The notes beneath the pieces were generated by a model that ran no database searches, was not told the DNA's origin, and saw only the letters and a program-made list of their open reading frames with translations. A DNA stretch of 64,000 nucleotides, taken from NCBI RefSeq assembly GCF_021729865.1, contig NZ_CP063400.1, positions 2,914,001 through 2,978,000 of the forward strand. Direction: 5' to 3'. Made by a program: the position numbers and the translations under genes. Source of the DNA: Hydrogenophaga sp. SL48. Lineage in GTDB: Bacteria > Pseudomonadota > Gammaproteobacteria > Burkholderiales > Burkholderiaceae_C. Position 1 is the stretch's first letter; each line of letters starts with the position of its first letter. Positions 43,046-53,356 of the stretch are shown here, one piece after another.

Positions 43046-43831
43046 ATGCGCATCACCCAACTCCGCAATGCCACCCTGGTCCTGCACCTGGGCGAACGCC
43101 ATGTGTTGGTCGACCCCATGCTGGCCCCACGCGGCGCCCTGCCTCCACTGCGTTTGCTCGACGGCGTGCGTGAACGCAACCCCACAGTGGCGCTGCCCGC
43201 CGATGCCGACAGCGTCCTGGACCAGGTGACCCACTGCCTGATCACGCATTGCCAGAAGGGCCACTTCGACCATCTGGACGCCGTCGGCAAGCGCTGGCTG
43301 CGCGAGCGTCGGATTCCCGTCATCTGCACCCCACACGATGCACCATATCTGCGCCAACGCGGCCTGCGAGTGGAGGCCCTGCCCGAGGGACACGCCGAAG
43401 GCGTGCCCTTTTTCGAAGGCAGCATCCGCACAGTGCGCTGCACCCACGGCCACGGTCTGGTGGGTCGATTCATGGAGCACGGTGTGGGCTACCACATCAC
43501 CCTGCCCGGTGAGCCTTCGCTGTACCTGGCAGGCGACACCGTTCTCACCCCCGAGATCGAAACTTTCGTGCAACAGCGGCAGCCCCAGATCTGCGTGGTG
43601 CCAGGTGGCGGCGCGCGCTTCGATGTGGGCGGCGACATCATCATGGGCCTGGAACAGGTGATGGCCTTTGCCCACCTGGCGCAGGGCACGGTGGTGGTCA
43701 ACCATCTCGAAGCCATCAGCCACTGCCCTGTCACTCGCTCGCAGCTGCGCGCGGCGGCCAACCACGCCGGACTGGGCGCGCGCGTGTATGCACCCGCCGA
43801 CGGCGAGACGTTGGACTTCGGCGTCGCCTAG
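43046..43831 (+). CDS. MBL-fold metal-dependent hydrolase
   Basis: 261 residues. Beta-lactamase-fold (UlaG/YtnP-like) protein with ITHCQKGHFDHLD (about 70-82, where the metal motif HxHxDH appears in the modified form HCQKGHFDH), CTHGHGL (about 132-138) and LAGDTVLTPE (about 165-174). The first metal His of the canonical HxHxDH is followed by Cys rather than by x-His, so the metal site may be altered or mononuclear. Substrate unknown. Its stop codon overlaps that of hutC on the other strand (CTAG). Confidence 0.82.
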   Translation: MRITQLRNATLVLHLGERHVLVDPMLAPRGALPPLRLLDGVRERNPTVALPADADSVLDQVTHCLITHCQKGHFDHLDAVGKRWLRERRIPVICTPHDAPYLRQRGLRVEALPEGHAEGVPFFEGSIRTVRCTHGHGLVGRFMEHGVGYHITLPGEPSLYLAGDTVLTPEIETFVQQRQPQICVVPGGGARFDVGGDIIMGLEQVMAFAHLAQGTVVVNHLEAISHCPVTRSQLRAAANHAGLGARVYAPADGETLDFGVA

Positions 43832-44565
43832 AAACTGCCCGTGAACTGGTACCGCGACGCCGGGTGCCACATCGCCGCCACCGACGCCACACGGCCCATG
43901 GACTGCGTCTGCCGGCGCAACACCAGACATGGCTCGCCGGGCGGCATGCCCAGCATCTCACCCACCCAGGGCGGGGGCTGGCAGGCCTCGATGGCGAACT
44001 TCACACCCTCCAGCGGGGCGACCCGCATCAGGTAGGCGTTGGGCGTCTGGGTGGCGAAGTCCTGCGCCAGGTAATCGGGCGCCACCGCCGGGTTCACGTG
44101 GCGGTCCTCCACCTGGATCGGCTGGCCGTTTTCAAAGTGCACCACCACCGAGTGGAACAGCGCCTGCTCGGGCGGCACCCCGAACTGCCGCCACAGCGCC
44201 TCGCCGGCCTTGATGCGCTCCAGCTTGTGCAGCTCGCTGCGGTGCACGTGGCCGCGCGCGGCGATCTCTTCGGCGATGTTGCGGATGTCGACCAGCGTGG
44301 CCTGGTACTTCTGCTGCGCCACGTAGGTGCCCGAGCCCTGCACCCGCTCCACGATCTGCTCGTCGCTCAGCTCGCGGATCGCGCGGTTCACCGTCATGCG
44401 CGACACGCCGAACTCGCGCGCCAGCGCCTCTTCACCGGGAATCGCATCGCCCTCTTTCCAGACCCCTCCCTGGATCTGCGCCAGCACATGCTGCTTCACC
44501 CGCAGATAGGCGGGCTTGCGGTCATCGGCGGCCGCGGCGGGCAAGGGGTTGGAACCGTTCGACAT
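43828..44565 (-). CDS. hutC: Histidine utilisation repressor HutC (GntR family)
   Basis: 245 residues. N-terminal winged helix of the GntR type (about 18-85: VKQHVLAQIQGGVWKEGDAIPGEEALAREFGVSRMTVNRAI, key motif GVSRMTVNRAIREL). A UbiC/UTRA effector domain occupies about 100-240 (HSVVVHFENGQPIQVEDRHVNP, MLGMPPGEPCLVLRRQT). HutC proteins bind urocanate and release the hut promoter. The start at 44565 is preferred; an ATG seven codons upstream is possible. Divergent from the hut operon, with operator-like palindromes between. Confidence 0.95.
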   Translation of the reverse strand: MSNGSNPLPAAAADDRKPAYLRVKQHVLAQIQGGVWKEGDAIPGEEALAREFGVSRMTVNRAIRELSDEQIVERVQGSGTYVAQQKYQATLVDIRNIAEEIAARGHVHRSELHKLERIKAGEALWRQFGVPPEQALFHSVVVHFENGQPIQVEDRHVNPAVAPDYLAQDFATQTPNAYLMRVAPLEGVKFAIEACQPPPWVGEMLGMPPGEPCLVLRRQTQSMGRVASVAAMWHPASRYQFTGSF

Positions 44566-44601
44566 AGGGTTTCTACGGGGGTGCAAACCGATGAAGTGGT
44601 A

Positions 44602-44631
44602 TTGACAGCAGTCATTATGGCCAGATAAAGT
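44602..44631 (+). promoter_or_regulatory. Sigma-70 promoter of the hut operon
   Basis: Perfect TTGACA (44602-44607), 18-bp spacer, TAAAGT (44626-44631). The palindromic operator begins exactly at the end of the -10 hexamer, so a bound repressor would block initiation. Confidence 0.65.
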
Positions 44632-44671
44632 TGTATATACATATCGAAGACATGATTTTTGATATGTACAG
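44631..44671. promoter_or_regulatory. HutC operator region: two palindrome-like sites
   Basis: Site 1 has the perfect palindrome TGTATATACA at 44632-44641. Site 2 at about 44659-44671 is the similar but imperfect TTGATATGTACAG, about 30 bp (three helical turns) downstream. Pseudomonas HutC operators have a closely similar TGTATGTACA core. Placement at the promoter start and 40-75 bp before the first gene fits repression. Confidence 0.7.
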
Positions 44672-44705
44672 ACAGACCACCGACACCGCCCCGAGGAGAC
44701 CGACC

Positions 44706-46034
44706 ATGAACACCCGCACCGCCACGGCGTCCAGCCCGCCCGCCCCCGCCGCCTTCCTGCGCCTGCTGGCCTACAGCGGCATCGGCCTGGTGATGTTTTT
44801 CCTGCCGCTGGAGATCGCCGGCAAAACCACCATCCTGTTCGACCACGCCGCCACCTACCTCGCGCAGCAGCAGCGCAGCCTGTCGATCGCGCTGGTGCTG
44901 GCGCTCATGGCCTGGGGCGCGGCCGCGCCCTTCGCCCGGGGCAGCTGGCGCGCCAGCACCACCACCGCCGTGTTCAGCGCGCTCAAGGTCCTGGGCCTGG
45001 TGCTGGCGCTGATGTACCTCACCGGCACCGGCCCGGCCGTGTTGTTCCAGAAGGACATGCTGCCCTTCCTGTTCGACAAGCTCGCGCTCACCGTCGGCCT
45101 GATCGTGCCGCTGGGCGCGGTGGCGCTGGCCTTCCTGGTCGGCTTCGGTCTGCTGGAGCTGGTGGGCGTGCTGATGCAGCCCGTCATGCGGCCGATCTGG
45201 CGCACGCCGGGCCACTCGGCCATCGACGCCGTGGCCTCCTTCGTCGGCAGCTACTCGGTGGGCCTCTTGATCACCAACCGCGTCTACCTCGACGGCAAAT
45301 ACACCGCGCGCGAAGCGGCCATCATCGCCACCGGCTTCTCCACCGTCTCGGCCGCTTTCATGATCATCGTGGCCAAGACGCTGAACCTGATGGACGCCTG
45401 GAACTTCTACTTCTGGTCCACCTTCGTGATCGCATTCGCCGTCACCGCCATCACCGCCTGGCTGCCACCGATCTCGCGCATGGACAACACCGGCGGTGTG
45501 AGCGACACCCTGCCCGTCGGCCGCAACCGCTGGCAAGCCGCCTGGGACGCCGGCCTGGCCCAGGCCCACGGCGCGCCGCCGCTGTGGCGCGTGCTGCGCG
45601 ACAACCTGCGCGACGGCCTCGCCATGGCCAGCGCGGTGGTGCCCACCATCCTCGCCGTCGGCCTGATCGGCCTGCTGCTGGCGCGCTACACGCCGGTGTT
45701 CGACCTGCTGGGGCTGTTGCTGTTGCCCTTCGTGTGGCTCGGTGGCCTGGCCGAACCGGTGGCGACATCCAAGGCCCTGGCCTCGGGCCTGGCCGAGATG
45801 TTCCTGCCCGCGCTCCAGCTCAAGGGCGCCGACCCGGTGGTGCGCTACGTCGCCGCCGTGGTCTCGGTCAGCTCGGTGCTGTTTTTCTCCGGCTCGATCC
45901 CCTGCGTGCTGGCCACGCGCATCCCGATCTCGCTGCGCCAGATGGTCGGTGTCTGGTTCGTGCGCACCGCGCTGAGCATCCTGCTCGCCGCCGGCGCCGG
46001 CCACATCGCTTTTGCCCAGGGCTGGATAGCCTGA
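44706..46034 (+). CDS. YjiH-family membrane protein (nucleoside-recognition/GATE domain), hut-linked
   Basis: 442 residues with about ten hydrophobic segments and duplicated GATE-type regions ([34 protein letters not shown], key residues [15 protein letters not shown]; and [20 protein letters not shown]). These nucleoside-recognition domains are also present in YjiH, SpmA/B and FeoB. The start at 44706 has GAGGAG 8 bp upstream. As the first gene of the hut operon it is the best local candidate for histidine or urocanate uptake, which is inference: no substrate has been fixed for this family. No conventional histidine permease gene is present. Confidence 0.83.
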   Translation: MNTRTATASSPPAPAAFLRLLAYSGIGLVMFFLPLEIAGKTTILFDHAATYLAQQQRSLSIALVLALMAWGAAAPFARGSWRASTTTAVFSALKVLGLVLALMYLTGTGPAVLFQKDMLPFLFDKLALTVGLIVPLGAVALAFLVGFGLLELVGVLMQPVMRPIWRTPGHSAIDAVASFVGSYSVGLLITNRVYLDGKYTAREAAIIATGFSTVSAAFMIIVAKTLNLMDAWNFYFWSTFVIAFAVTAITAWLPPISRMDNTGGVSDTLPVGRNRWQAAWDAGLAQAHGAPPLWRVLRDNLRDGLAMASAVVPTILAVGLIGLLLARYTPVFDLLGLLLLPFVWLGGLAEPVATSKALASGLAEMFLPALQLKGADPVVRYVAAVVSVSSVLFFSGSIPCVLATRIPISLRQMVGVWFVRTALSILLAAGAGHIAFAQGWIA

Positions 46035-46074
46035 CCTCCGTCCTTCTTCCCACCGCTTTTTTCAGGAGTTCCCC

Positions 46075-47772
46075 ATGAACACCAACACCGACCCCCGCCT
46101 CGACCCCACCCGCGTCATCCGCGCCCCGCGCGGCAACACGCTGACCTGCAAGAACTGGATCGCCGAAGCCGCCTACCGCATGATCCAGAACAACCTCGAC
46201 CCCGAGGTCGCCGAGAACCCGCAGCACCTGGTGGTCTACGGCGGCATCGGCCGCGCCGCGCGCGACTGGGCCTGCTTCGACCAGATCCTCGCGTCGCTGA
46301 AAGACCTCAACGACGACGAGACCCTGCTGGTGCAGTCGGGCAAACCAGTCGGCGTGTTCAAGACGCATTCGAACGCCCCGCGCGTGCTGATCGCCAACAG
46401 CAACCTGGTGCCCAAGTGGGCCACCTGGGAACACTTCAACGAACTCGACCGCAAAGGCCTGTTCATGTACGGCCAGATGACCGCCGGCAGCTGGATCTAC
46501 ATCGGCAGCCAGGGCATCGTGCAGGGCACCTTCGAGACCTTCGTCGAAGCCGGCAAGCAACACTACAAGAATGATTTGTCTGGCCGCTGGATCCTCACCG
46601 CCGGTCTCGGTGGCATGGGCGGCGCGCAGCCGCTGGCCGCCACACTGGCTGGCGCCTGCTCGCTCAACATCGAGTGCCAGCAGAGCAGCATCGACTTCCG
46701 CCTGCGCACGCGCTACGTGGACAAGCAGGCGCGCGACATTCACCACGCGCTGGAGCTGATCCAGGAACACACAGCGAAGAAAGAAGCCGTGTCCATCGCC
46801 CTGCTGGGCAACGCGGCCGAGGTGCTGCCCGAGCTGGTGAAGCGGGCGAAGGCCGGTGGCATCCGACCCGACCTCGTCACCGACCAGACCTCGGCGCACG
46901 ACCTCATCAACGGCTACCTGCCCGTGGGCTGGAGCGTGGCGCAGTGGAAGGCCGCGCAGAAGGACCCGGCGCAACACGCCCGCCTGACCGCCGAGGCCGC
47001 GCAGGGCTGCGCGGTGCACGTGCAGGCCATGCTGGACTTCCAGGCCATGGGCATCCCCACGGTGGACTACGGCAACAACATCCGCCAGGTCGCGTTCGAC
47101 CAGGGCGTGAAGAACGCGTTTGATTTCCCCGGCTTCGTGCCCGCCTACATCCGCCCCATGTTCTGCGAAGGCAAGGGCCCGTTCCGCTGGGTCGCGCTCT
47201 CGGGCGACCCGGAAGACATCTACAAGACCGACGCCAAGATCAAGGAACTGTTCCCGAACAACCACCACACGCACCGCTGGCTCGACATGGCGCGCGAGCG
47301 CATCGCCTTCCAGGGCCTGCCTGCGCGCATCTGCTGGCTCGGCCTGGGCGAGCGCCACATCGCCGGCCTGGCCTTCAACGAGATGGTTCGCAACGGTGAA
47401 CTCAAGGCCCCGATCGTGATCGGCCGCGACCACCTGGACACCGGCTCGGTCGCCAGCCCCAACCGCGAAACCGAGGCCATGAAAGACGGCACCGACGCCG
47501 TGAGCGACTGGCCGTTGCTGAACGCCCTGCTCAACACCGCCGGCGGCGCCAGCTGGGTCAGCCTGCACCACGGTGGCGGTGTGGGCATGGGTTACTCGCA
47601 ACACTCGGGCATGGTGATCGTGGCCGACGGCACCGACGCCGCCGCCGAACGCCTGGCGCGCGTGCTGGTGAACGACTGCGGCTCGGGCGTGATGCGCCAC
47701 GCCGATGCGGGGTATGAGCTGGCGATTGCAACCGCGAAAAAACAAGGGTTGAAGTTGCCCATGATCGCCTGA
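46075..47772 (+). CDS. hutU: Urocanate hydratase
   Basis: 565 residues, the normal urocanase size. It converts urocanate to 4-imidazolone-5-propionate using tightly bound NAD+ as electrophile. Signatures include [31 protein letters not shown] (about 178-197, NAD-binding glycine-rich), [14 protein letters not shown], and the C-terminal [17 protein letters not shown] (about 499-515) around the active site. It has AGGAG 8 bp upstream of the ATG. Second gene of the hut operon. Confidence 0.97.
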   Translation: MNTNTDPRLDPTRVIRAPRGNTLTCKNWIAEAAYRMIQNNLDPEVAENPQHLVVYGGIGRAARDWACFDQILASLKDLNDDETLLVQSGKPVGVFKTHSNAPRVLIANSNLVPKWATWEHFNELDRKGLFMYGQMTAGSWIYIGSQGIVQGTFETFVEAGKQHYKNDLSGRWILTAGLGGMGGAQPLAATLAGACSLNIECQQSSIDFRLRTRYVDKQARDIHHALELIQEHTAKKEAVSIALLGNAAEVLPELVKRAKAGGIRPDLVTDQTSAHDLINGYLPVGWSVAQWKAAQKDPAQHARLTAEAAQGCAVHVQAMLDFQAMGIPTVDYGNNIRQVAFDQGVKNAFDFPGFVPAYIRPMFCEGKGPFRWVALSGDPEDIYKTDAKIKELFPNNHHTHRWLDMARERIAFQGLPARICWLGLGERHIAGLAFNEMVRNGELKAPIVIGRDHLDTGSVASPNRETEAMKDGTDAVSDWPLLNALLNTAGGASWVSLHHGGGVGMGYSQHSGMVIVADGTDAAAERLARVLVNDCGSGVMRHADAGYELAIATAKKQGLKLPMIA

Positions 47773-47799
47773 CCCGGCCCCGGAAAGAGACACTCACAC

Positions 47800-49341
47800 A
47801 TGACCCACACCCTCACCCTCCAACCCGGCCAGATGACCCTGGCCGATCTGCGCACCGTCTGGCAACAGGCCTTGCGCGTCCAGCTCAGCGACGACGCGCA
47901 AGCGGGCATCGCGGCATCGGCCGCGGCGATCCACGCCATCGTGCAGAAAGGCGATGCGGCCTACGGCATCAACACCGGCTTCGGCAAGCTCGCCAAGACG
48001 CGCATTCCCGACGACCAGTTGGAGCTGCTGCAGCGCAACCTGATCCTGTCGCACTCGGTCGGCACCGGCGAACCCATGAGCGACGCCACCGTGCGCCTCG
48101 TGGTGCTGATGAAAGCCGCGAGCCTCGCGCGCGGTTATTCGGGTGTGCGCCCGGTGGTCATCGACACGCTGCTCGCCCTGCTCAACGCCGGCATCACGCC
48201 GCGCATCCCGGTCAAGGGCTCGGTCGGCGCATCGGGCGATCTCGCGCCGCTGTCGCACATGACGCTGGCGCTGATGGGCGAAGGCGAGGTGCGCGTGAAC
48301 GGCGAGTGGGTGTCCGCTGCCTCTGCGCTGAAGGCCGCCGGCATCACCCCGCTCACGCTCGCGGCCAAGGAAGGCCTGGCGCTGATCAACGGCACGCAGG
48401 TCTCCACCGCGCTCGCGCTGCACGGCCTGTTCATGGCCGAGCGCCTGCTCGAAGCCGGCACGGTGACCGGCGCGCTCAGCGTGGACGCGGCCAAAGGCAG
48501 CGACGCGCCCTTCGACCCGCGCATCCACGCGGTGCGCGGTCAGCCGGGCCAGATCGCCGTGGCCGCCGCCACGCGTGCCCTGCTCGCGGGCAGCCAGATC
48601 CGCCTCTCGCACCTGGACAACGACGAGCGCGTGCAGGACCCCTACAGCCTGCGCTGCCAGCCCCAGGTCATGGGCGCCTGCCGCGACCTCATCAACAACG
48701 CCGCGCGCACGCTGCTGACCGAGGCCAACGCCGTCACCGACAACCCGCTGGTGTTCGTGGACACCAACGAGGTGCTCTCGGGCGGCAACTTCCACGCCGA
48801 GCCGGTCGCCTTCGCGGCCGACACGCTGGCCCTGGCCATCGCCGAGATCGGCGCCATTTCCGAGCGCCGCATCGCGCTGCTGATCGACAGCACGCTCTCA
48901 GGCCTGCCGCCCTTCCTGGTGGACAACCCGGGCCTCAACAGCGGCTTCATGATCGCCCACGTCACCGCCGCCGCGCTGGCCTCGGAAAACAAGTCGCACG
49001 CGCACCCCGCCAGCGTCGACAGCCTGCCCACCAGCGCCAACCAGGAAGACCACGTGAGCATGGCCACCTACGCCGGGCGCCGCCTGGCCGAGATGGCCGA
49101 CAACACCGCCACCATCCTCGGCATCGAGTGGCTGGCCGCCGCGCAGGGCGTGGACTTCCACCGCCCACTGGCGACCTCGCCGCGACTGGCTCAGGCGCAC
49201 ACCACATTGCGCGCCCAGGTGCCGTTCTACGACAAGGACCGCCTGTTCGCGCCCGACATCGAAGCCGCCCGCCGGCTGGTGCTGGAAGGTGCGGCCGGTG
49301 CCGCGCACCAGGACCTGTTCGCTTCTGTTTGGGCGAACTGA
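47800..49341 (+). CDS. hutH: Histidine ammonia-lyase
   Basis: 513 residues. It deaminates histidine to urocanate, the first step of the pathway. The autocatalytic methylidene-imidazolone triad Ala144-Ser145-Gly146 is in [13 protein letters not shown], and the second signature is [11 protein letters not shown] (about 51-61). Other conserved segments are [15 protein letters not shown] (about 278-292) and [11 protein letters not shown]. Length is typical (E. coli lacks it; Pseudomonas has about 510). 27 bp after hutU. Confidence 0.97.
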   Translation: MTHTLTLQPGQMTLADLRTVWQQALRVQLSDDAQAGIAASAAAIHAIVQKGDAAYGINTGFGKLAKTRIPDDQLELLQRNLILSHSVGTGEPMSDATVRLVVLMKAASLARGYSGVRPVVIDTLLALLNAGITPRIPVKGSVGASGDLAPLSHMTLALMGEGEVRVNGEWVSAASALKAAGITPLTLAAKEGLALINGTQVSTALALHGLFMAERLLEAGTVTGALSVDAAKGSDAPFDPRIHAVRGQPGQIAVAAATRALLAGSQIRLSHLDNDERVQDPYSLRCQPQVMGACRDLINNAARTLLTEANAVTDNPLVFVDTNEVLSGGNFHAEPVAFAADTLALAIAEIGAISERRIALLIDSTLSGLPPFLVDNPGLNSGFMIAHVTAAALASENKSHAHPASVDSLPTSANQEDHVSMATYAGRRLAEMADNTATILGIEWLAAAQGVDFHRPLATSPRLAQAHTTLRAQVPFYDKDRLFAPDIEAARRLVLEGAAGAAHQDLFASVWAN

Positions 49342-49348
49342 TCGCGCC

Positions 49349-49933
49349 ATGACCACCGCGCGCACCATCACCGTCGACAGCGCCCCGGCCACGCGGTGGC
49401 GCAACGGCGGTGGGGTCACGCGAGAGCTGCTGGCCTGGCCCGATCCAGCGGACTGGCGGCTGCGCATCAGCGTGGCCGACATCGCCGCCGACGGACCGTT
49501 CTCGGCCTTCCCCGGCGTAAGGCGCTGGTTCGTGCTGATCTCGGGCGAGGGCGTGGCGCTGGACTTCTCCGAACAATCGCTGGCGCTGCGCCCGGGCGAT
49601 ACGCCATTGGCTTTCGACGGCGCTGCGGCGCCCGGCTGCCAACTGACCGGCGGCCCGGTGCGCGACCTCAACCTCATGGTTCGCGGCGGCGCGGGCGGCA
49701 TGGCCACCGTGTCGCCCGGCACCGCCTGGTCAGCCCCCGCCGGCGCCCAGGCCGGCCTGTTCGCGCGCGTGCCCGGCCGCTGGCGCAACGGCGACCAGCA
49801 GCGCGCCCTGCCCGCCCTCAGCCTGCTCTGGTTCGACACGCCGCCGCCAGGCGACTGGCGCTTCGAACCCGACAACCCTGCACCAGCCACTGGCTGGTGG
49901 CTGCACCACATTCCCGAAGGCTTGAGCCCATGA
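49349..49933 (+). CDS. hutD: HutD-family protein
   Basis: 194 residues, a bicupin-like protein ([16 protein letters not shown] near 17-32, [25 protein letters not shown] central segment, [10 protein letters not shown] near 110). Pseudomonas HutD is needed for full fitness on histidine and has been proposed to act as a governor of hut expression by sensing pathway intermediates. Direct function is unproven. It starts 7 bp after hutH and overlaps the start of hutI (ATGA). Confidence 0.93.
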   Translation: MTTARTITVDSAPATRWRNGGGVTRELLAWPDPADWRLRISVADIAADGPFSAFPGVRRWFVLISGEGVALDFSEQSLALRPGDTPLAFDGAAAPGCQLTGGPVRDLNLMVRGGAGGMATVSPGTAWSAPAGAQAGLFARVPGRWRNGDQQRALPALSLLWFDTPPPGDWRFEPDNPAPATGWWLHHIPEGLSP

Positions 49934-51144
49934 CCACCACCCTCTGGCACAACGCCCGCCTCGCCACGCTCGACCCCGCCCAGGGCGCCGACGGCTGGGG
50001 CCTGATCGAAGATGGCGCCGTGCTCACCGACGGCGACCAGATCACCTGGGTCGGCCCGAACCGTGCCCTTCCTTCACATGCCCATCCAGCGCACGAGGTC
50101 GACCTCGGCGGCGCGCTGCTCACGCCCGGCCTGGTGGACTGCCACACCCACCTGGTCTACGGCGGCCAGCGCGCGGCCGAGTTCGAGCAGCGACTGCAGG
50201 GCGCGAGCTACGAAGCCATTGCGCGCGCGGGCGGCGGCATCCGCTCCACCGTCGCGGCCACGCGAAACGCGAGCGAGGACGCCCTGCTGGCCAGCGCCAC
50301 CCAACGGGCACAAGACCTCATGGCCGAAGGCGTGACCACGCTGGAGATCAAGTCGGGCTACGGCCTCTCGCTGGAGGCCGAGGCGCGCTGCCTGCGCGTC
50401 GCGCGCCACCTGGGCGAGTGCCGAAGGCTGACCGTCAGAACCACCTTCCTCGGAGCCCACGCCCTGCCGCCCGAATTCGAGGGCCGGCCCGACGATTACA
50501 TCGACGCCGTCTGCGCCTGGCTGCCCGAGCTGCACGCCCAAGGCCTGGTCGATGCCGTGGACGCGTTCTGCGAAAACATCGGCTTCTCACCCGCCCAGAC
50601 GCGCCGCGTCTTTGAAGCGGCCAAAGCCCTCGGCCTGCCCGTCAAGCTGCACGCCGAACAACTCTCCGACCAGGGCGGCGCCGCGCTCGCGGCCTCGTTC
50701 GGCGCGCTCTCGTGCGACCACCTCGAACACCTGAGCGTCGCCGGCATCGCCGCCATGAAAGCGGCCGGCACCGTGGCCGTGCTGCTGCCCGGCGCGTATT
50801 ACTTCCTGCGTGAAACCAAGCTGCCGCCCATCGCGGCGCTGCGCGCGGCCGGCGTGCCCATGGCCGTGTCCACCGACCACAACCCCGGCACCTCGCCGGG
50901 CCTGTCGCTGCTGCTCATGGCCAGCATGGCCTGCACCCTGTTCCGCCTCACACCGCTCGAAGCGGTGCAGGGCATCACACTGCACGCCGCGCGCGCGCTG
51001 GGTCTGCGCGATCGAGGCCAGCTCATCGCCGGCCAGCGCGCCGACTTCGTGGCCTGGGACCTGGACCACCCGAACGAACTGGCCTACTGGTTTGGCCGCA
51101 ACCCCTGCCGCCGCGTCATCGCGGCGGGCCTGGAGCGCACATGA
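49930..51144 (+). CDS. hutI: Imidazolonepropionase
   Basis: 404 residues. Amidohydrolase-superfamily enzyme hydrolysing 4-imidazolone-5-propionate to N-formimidoyl-L-glutamate. Metal and substrate motifs: [14 protein letters not shown] (about 66-79, the HxH pair), [13 protein letters not shown] (about 139-151), [12 protein letters not shown] (about 239-250), and the Asp in [11 protein letters not shown] (about 315-325). Overlaps hutD upstream and hutG downstream by 4 bp each, indicating tight coupling. Confidence 0.96.
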   Translation: MTTTLWHNARLATLDPAQGADGWGLIEDGAVLTDGDQITWVGPNRALPSHAHPAHEVDLGGALLTPGLVDCHTHLVYGGQRAAEFEQRLQGASYEAIARAGGGIRSTVAATRNASEDALLASATQRAQDLMAEGVTTLEIKSGYGLSLEAEARCLRVARHLGECRRLTVRTTFLGAHALPPEFEGRPDDYIDAVCAWLPELHAQGLVDAVDAFCENIGFSPAQTRRVFEAAKALGLPVKLHAEQLSDQGGAALAASFGALSCDHLEHLSVAGIAAMKAAGTVAVLLPGAYYFLRETKLPPIAALRAAGVPMAVSTDHNPGTSPGLSLLLMASMACTLFRLTPLEAVQGITLHAARALGLRDRGQLIAGQRADFVAWDLDHPNELAYWFGRNPCRRVIAAGLERT

Positions 51145-52076
51145 ATCCGACAGAAGCTTTTGAATGGCGCGGCCGCATCGACGCCGAAGAAACCGGCGAC
51201 AGCACGCGCTGGCACCAGCGCGTGCGCCCCGCCGATGCTCACAGCCGGGGCGGCGTCACCTTGATCGGCTTTGCCGTCGATGAAGGTGTGCGCCGCAACG
51301 GCGGGCGCCCCGGCGCGGCCGAAGGGCCGAAGGCGCTGCGCACGGCGCTGGCCAACATGCCGGTGATGGGCGAGCCAGCGCTGTGGGACGCGGGCGACGT
51401 GGCCTGCGACGACGGCGCGCTCGAAGTCGCCCAGTCCCAACTCGGAAACCGGGTGGCCGAGGCCATCGCGCGCGGCAGCCTGCCGCTGGTGCTGGGGGGT
51501 GGACATGAAGTTGCCTGGGGCACTTTCCAGGGCCTGGAAAAGGCCGGGCGGCACCAGCGCCTGCTGATCGTCAACCTCGACGCGCATTTCGACCTGCGCA
51601 CCGCCGCCCAGGGCAACTCGGGCACGCCGTTCCGGCAGATCGCCGAACGGTGCCAGGCCCTGGGTCAGGCCTTCAACTACCGGGTGCTGGGCATCAGCCG
51701 GTTCGCCAACACGCAGGCCCTGTTCGACCGGGCCGGGGAGCTGGGTGTGCGGTACTGGCTGGACGATGCACTGCAAACGAGCGACGCGCTCACGGTCGCG
51801 CAGGACGCGCTGGCCGCCGATCTGGCCGCCTGCGACGCGGTGTACCTCACGGTGTGTCTGGATGTCTTGCCCGGGGCGCAGGCACCGGGGGTGTCGGCAC
51901 CCGCGCCGCTGGGGGTGCCGCTCGCGCACGTGGAGCGGCTGATCGATCAGGTGCTGGCGTCAGGCCGCGTGGCGGCCGCCGACATCGCCGAACTCAACCC
52001 TGGTCAGGACCGGGACGGCCTGACCGCCCGGGTGGCCGCGCGGCTGGCGGCGCGGATCGCGCGCGGCCACCGCTGA
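51141..52076 (+). CDS. hutG: Formimidoylglutamase (arginase family)
   Basis: 311 residues. It cleaves N-formimidoylglutamate to glutamate and formamide; the arginase-family fold separates it from the deformylase also called HutG. Metal motifs: [10 protein letters not shown] (about 118-127, first His), NLDAHFDLR (about 144-152, DAHFD ligands) and the later strand [11 protein letters not shown] (about 235-245). In the last motif arginases have two metal-binding Asp residues (x-D-x-D); here the first position reads Cys (V-C-L-D). The enzyme may still be active if this Cys is usual for its subfamily, which I could not check. It ends the hut operon. With no hutF present, the four-step formamide-producing route is predicted. 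Confidence 0.92.
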   Translation: MNPTEAFEWRGRIDAEETGDSTRWHQRVRPADAHSRGGVTLIGFAVDEGVRRNGGRPGAAEGPKALRTALANMPVMGEPALWDAGDVACDDGALEVAQSQLGNRVAEAIARGSLPLVLGGGHEVAWGTFQGLEKAGRHQRLLIVNLDAHFDLRTAAQGNSGTPFRQIAERCQALGQAFNYRVLGISRFANTQALFDRAGELGVRYWLDDALQTSDALTVAQDALAADLAACDAVYLTVCLDVLPGAQAPGVSAPAPLGVPLAHVERLIDQVLASGRVAAADIAELNPGQDRDGLTARVAARLAARIARGHR

Positions 52077-52114
52077 AGGCGGCTGGCGGCGCGTTTCCCG
52101 ATGCGCTCAGGGGG

Positions 52115-52564
52115 TCAGTCGCGACCTCTGCCGCGACCACGGCGGTCGTCGTCCCGGTCATGGCGATCATGGCGGTCGTGATCCCAGCGGCCGTGGCCGC
52201 GCCCCGGGTGCTCACGCCAGCGCGGGGTTTGAACCCAGCCGCTCTGGACGACCACCGGTGGCGCGTAGTAGTAAGGCGGCGGCTGATGCACCACCACCGG
52301 GCGGGGGCGGTAGTAATGCGGGGGCTGGTGCACCACCACAGGCTGCGGGTAGTAATAAGACGGCGGCTGGTGGACCACCACCGGTGCGTTGGACGCGCCG
52401 ATGGTCACACCGGGGCCGTTCACGCCGACCGACCAATACACGTCACGGGCATGTGCCTGGCTCATGCCGGCCGAGAGCGCCCAGGCGCCCGCTGCCAGAC
52501 TCACCAAAGCCAGGCCGCGTGCCAGAGGCGAAGTGCGCGAAATGCTCGGAAGAAGGGTTGTCAT
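52115..52564 (-). CDS. Exported repeat protein rich in Pro, Tyr, His and Arg
   Basis: 149 residues from MTTLLPSISRTSP. A signal peptide is likely (hydrophobic LALVSLAAGAWALSA, cleavage near AHA at about 37). The middle carries three tandem units of about 11 residues, PVVVHQPPSYYYPQ, PVVVHQPPHYYRPR and PVVVHQPPPYYYAP, then PVVVQSG. The C-terminal 30 residues are a highly charged tract of Arg, Asp, His and Gly (RWDHDRHDRHDRDDDRR). No enzyme fold is apparent. Such short Tyr/Pro repeats often occur in surface or periplasmic proteins of this group, role unknown. Longer upstream frames are not supported by a signal peptide. Confidence 0.72.
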   Translation of the reverse strand: MTTLLPSISRTSPLARGLALVSLAAGAWALSAGMSQAHARDVYWSVGVNGPGVTIGASNAPVVVHQPPSYYYPQPVVVHQPPHYYRPRPVVVHQPPPYYYAPPVVVQSGWVQTPRWREHPGRGHGRWDHDRHDRHDRDDDRRGRGRGRD

Positions 52565-52680
52565 CGTGGGTCTCCTTGTTGTGGTGCCGGAATTCAGGCG
52601 CCATGAAAGGATTAAAAACACATTCCCGGTAACCTGTACCTCACGCACGGTCAAACTCGTAGCTTTTCGTAACAACGCCC

Positions 52681-53316
52681 ATGCTCCCTTCCGCGACCCC
52701 AACCCCACCCCACTCCCCCAGTCCCCAGGAGGTGCTTGATTTCTGGTTCGGCGACGGCCTGGCGCAGGACTGGCCCTCCGACGACCGCAACGCACTCTGG
52801 TTCGGCGGCGGCGCCGGGCAGGACGCCCTGATCCGCGAGCGCTTCGGGGCGCTGGTGGATGAGGCGCTCGACGGCGGGCTGGTCGACTGGGAGCAGCGGG
52901 TCCATGAACGTCTGGCGCTGGTGCTGCTGCTCGACCAGTTCACCCGCAACGTGTACCGGGGCCAGCCGCGCGCCTTCGCGGGCGACGGGCGGGCGCAGCG
53001 CCTGGTGATGCACACCCTGGCGCGCGGACAAAACGAAGAGCTGCCCCGGGTGGCCCGGGTGTTTCTCTACATGCCGTTGATGCACGCCGAGAGCCCGGCG
53101 CTGCAGGACGAGTGCGTGCTGCGTTTCCAGGCCCTGCACAGAACCAGCCCGCCCGAGCTGCAGGCCACGCTGGCCGGCAACCTGCGCTTTGCCGAGCAGC
53201 ACAGCGACATCGTCCAGCGCTTCGGCCGTTTTCCGCACCGCAACGCGGCCCTCGGCCGCGTCAGCACGCCCGAAGAAACCACCTTTCTGACCGACGGTCC
53301 GCGCTTCGGCCAGTGA
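52681..53316 (+). CDS. DUF924-family protein
   Basis: 211 residues. Family hallmarks are VLDFWFGDGLAQDW (about 18-31), WFGGGAGQDALIRERF (about 40-55), LVLLLDQFTRNVYRGQPRAFAGD (about 79-101, key DQFxRNxYRGxPxAFAxD) and HSDIVQRFGRFPHRNAALGR (about 177-196). All-helical, TPR-like, with unknown function, although the signature is very conserved. Transcribed divergently from the repeat-rich exported protein. Confidence 0.9.
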   Translation: MLPSATPTPPHSPSPQEVLDFWFGDGLAQDWPSDDRNALWFGGGAGQDALIRERFGALVDEALDGGLVDWEQRVHERLALVLLLDQFTRNVYRGQPRAFAGDGRAQRLVMHTLARGQNEELPRVARVFLYMPLMHAESPALQDECVLRFQALHRTSPPELQATLAGNLRFAEQHSDIVQRFGRFPHRNAALGRVSTPEETTFLTDGPRFGQ

Positions 53317-53356
53317 TAAGGTGGCGGCTCCCCAGGCCACCCTCCGCCGACCGCCC

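Noticed and set aside
52230..52400. Tandem repeats of about 33-50 bp resembling a short CRISPR array
   Set aside because: The units are in frame within a coding region, unequal in length, and have no unique spacers; they encode PVVVHQPP repeats.
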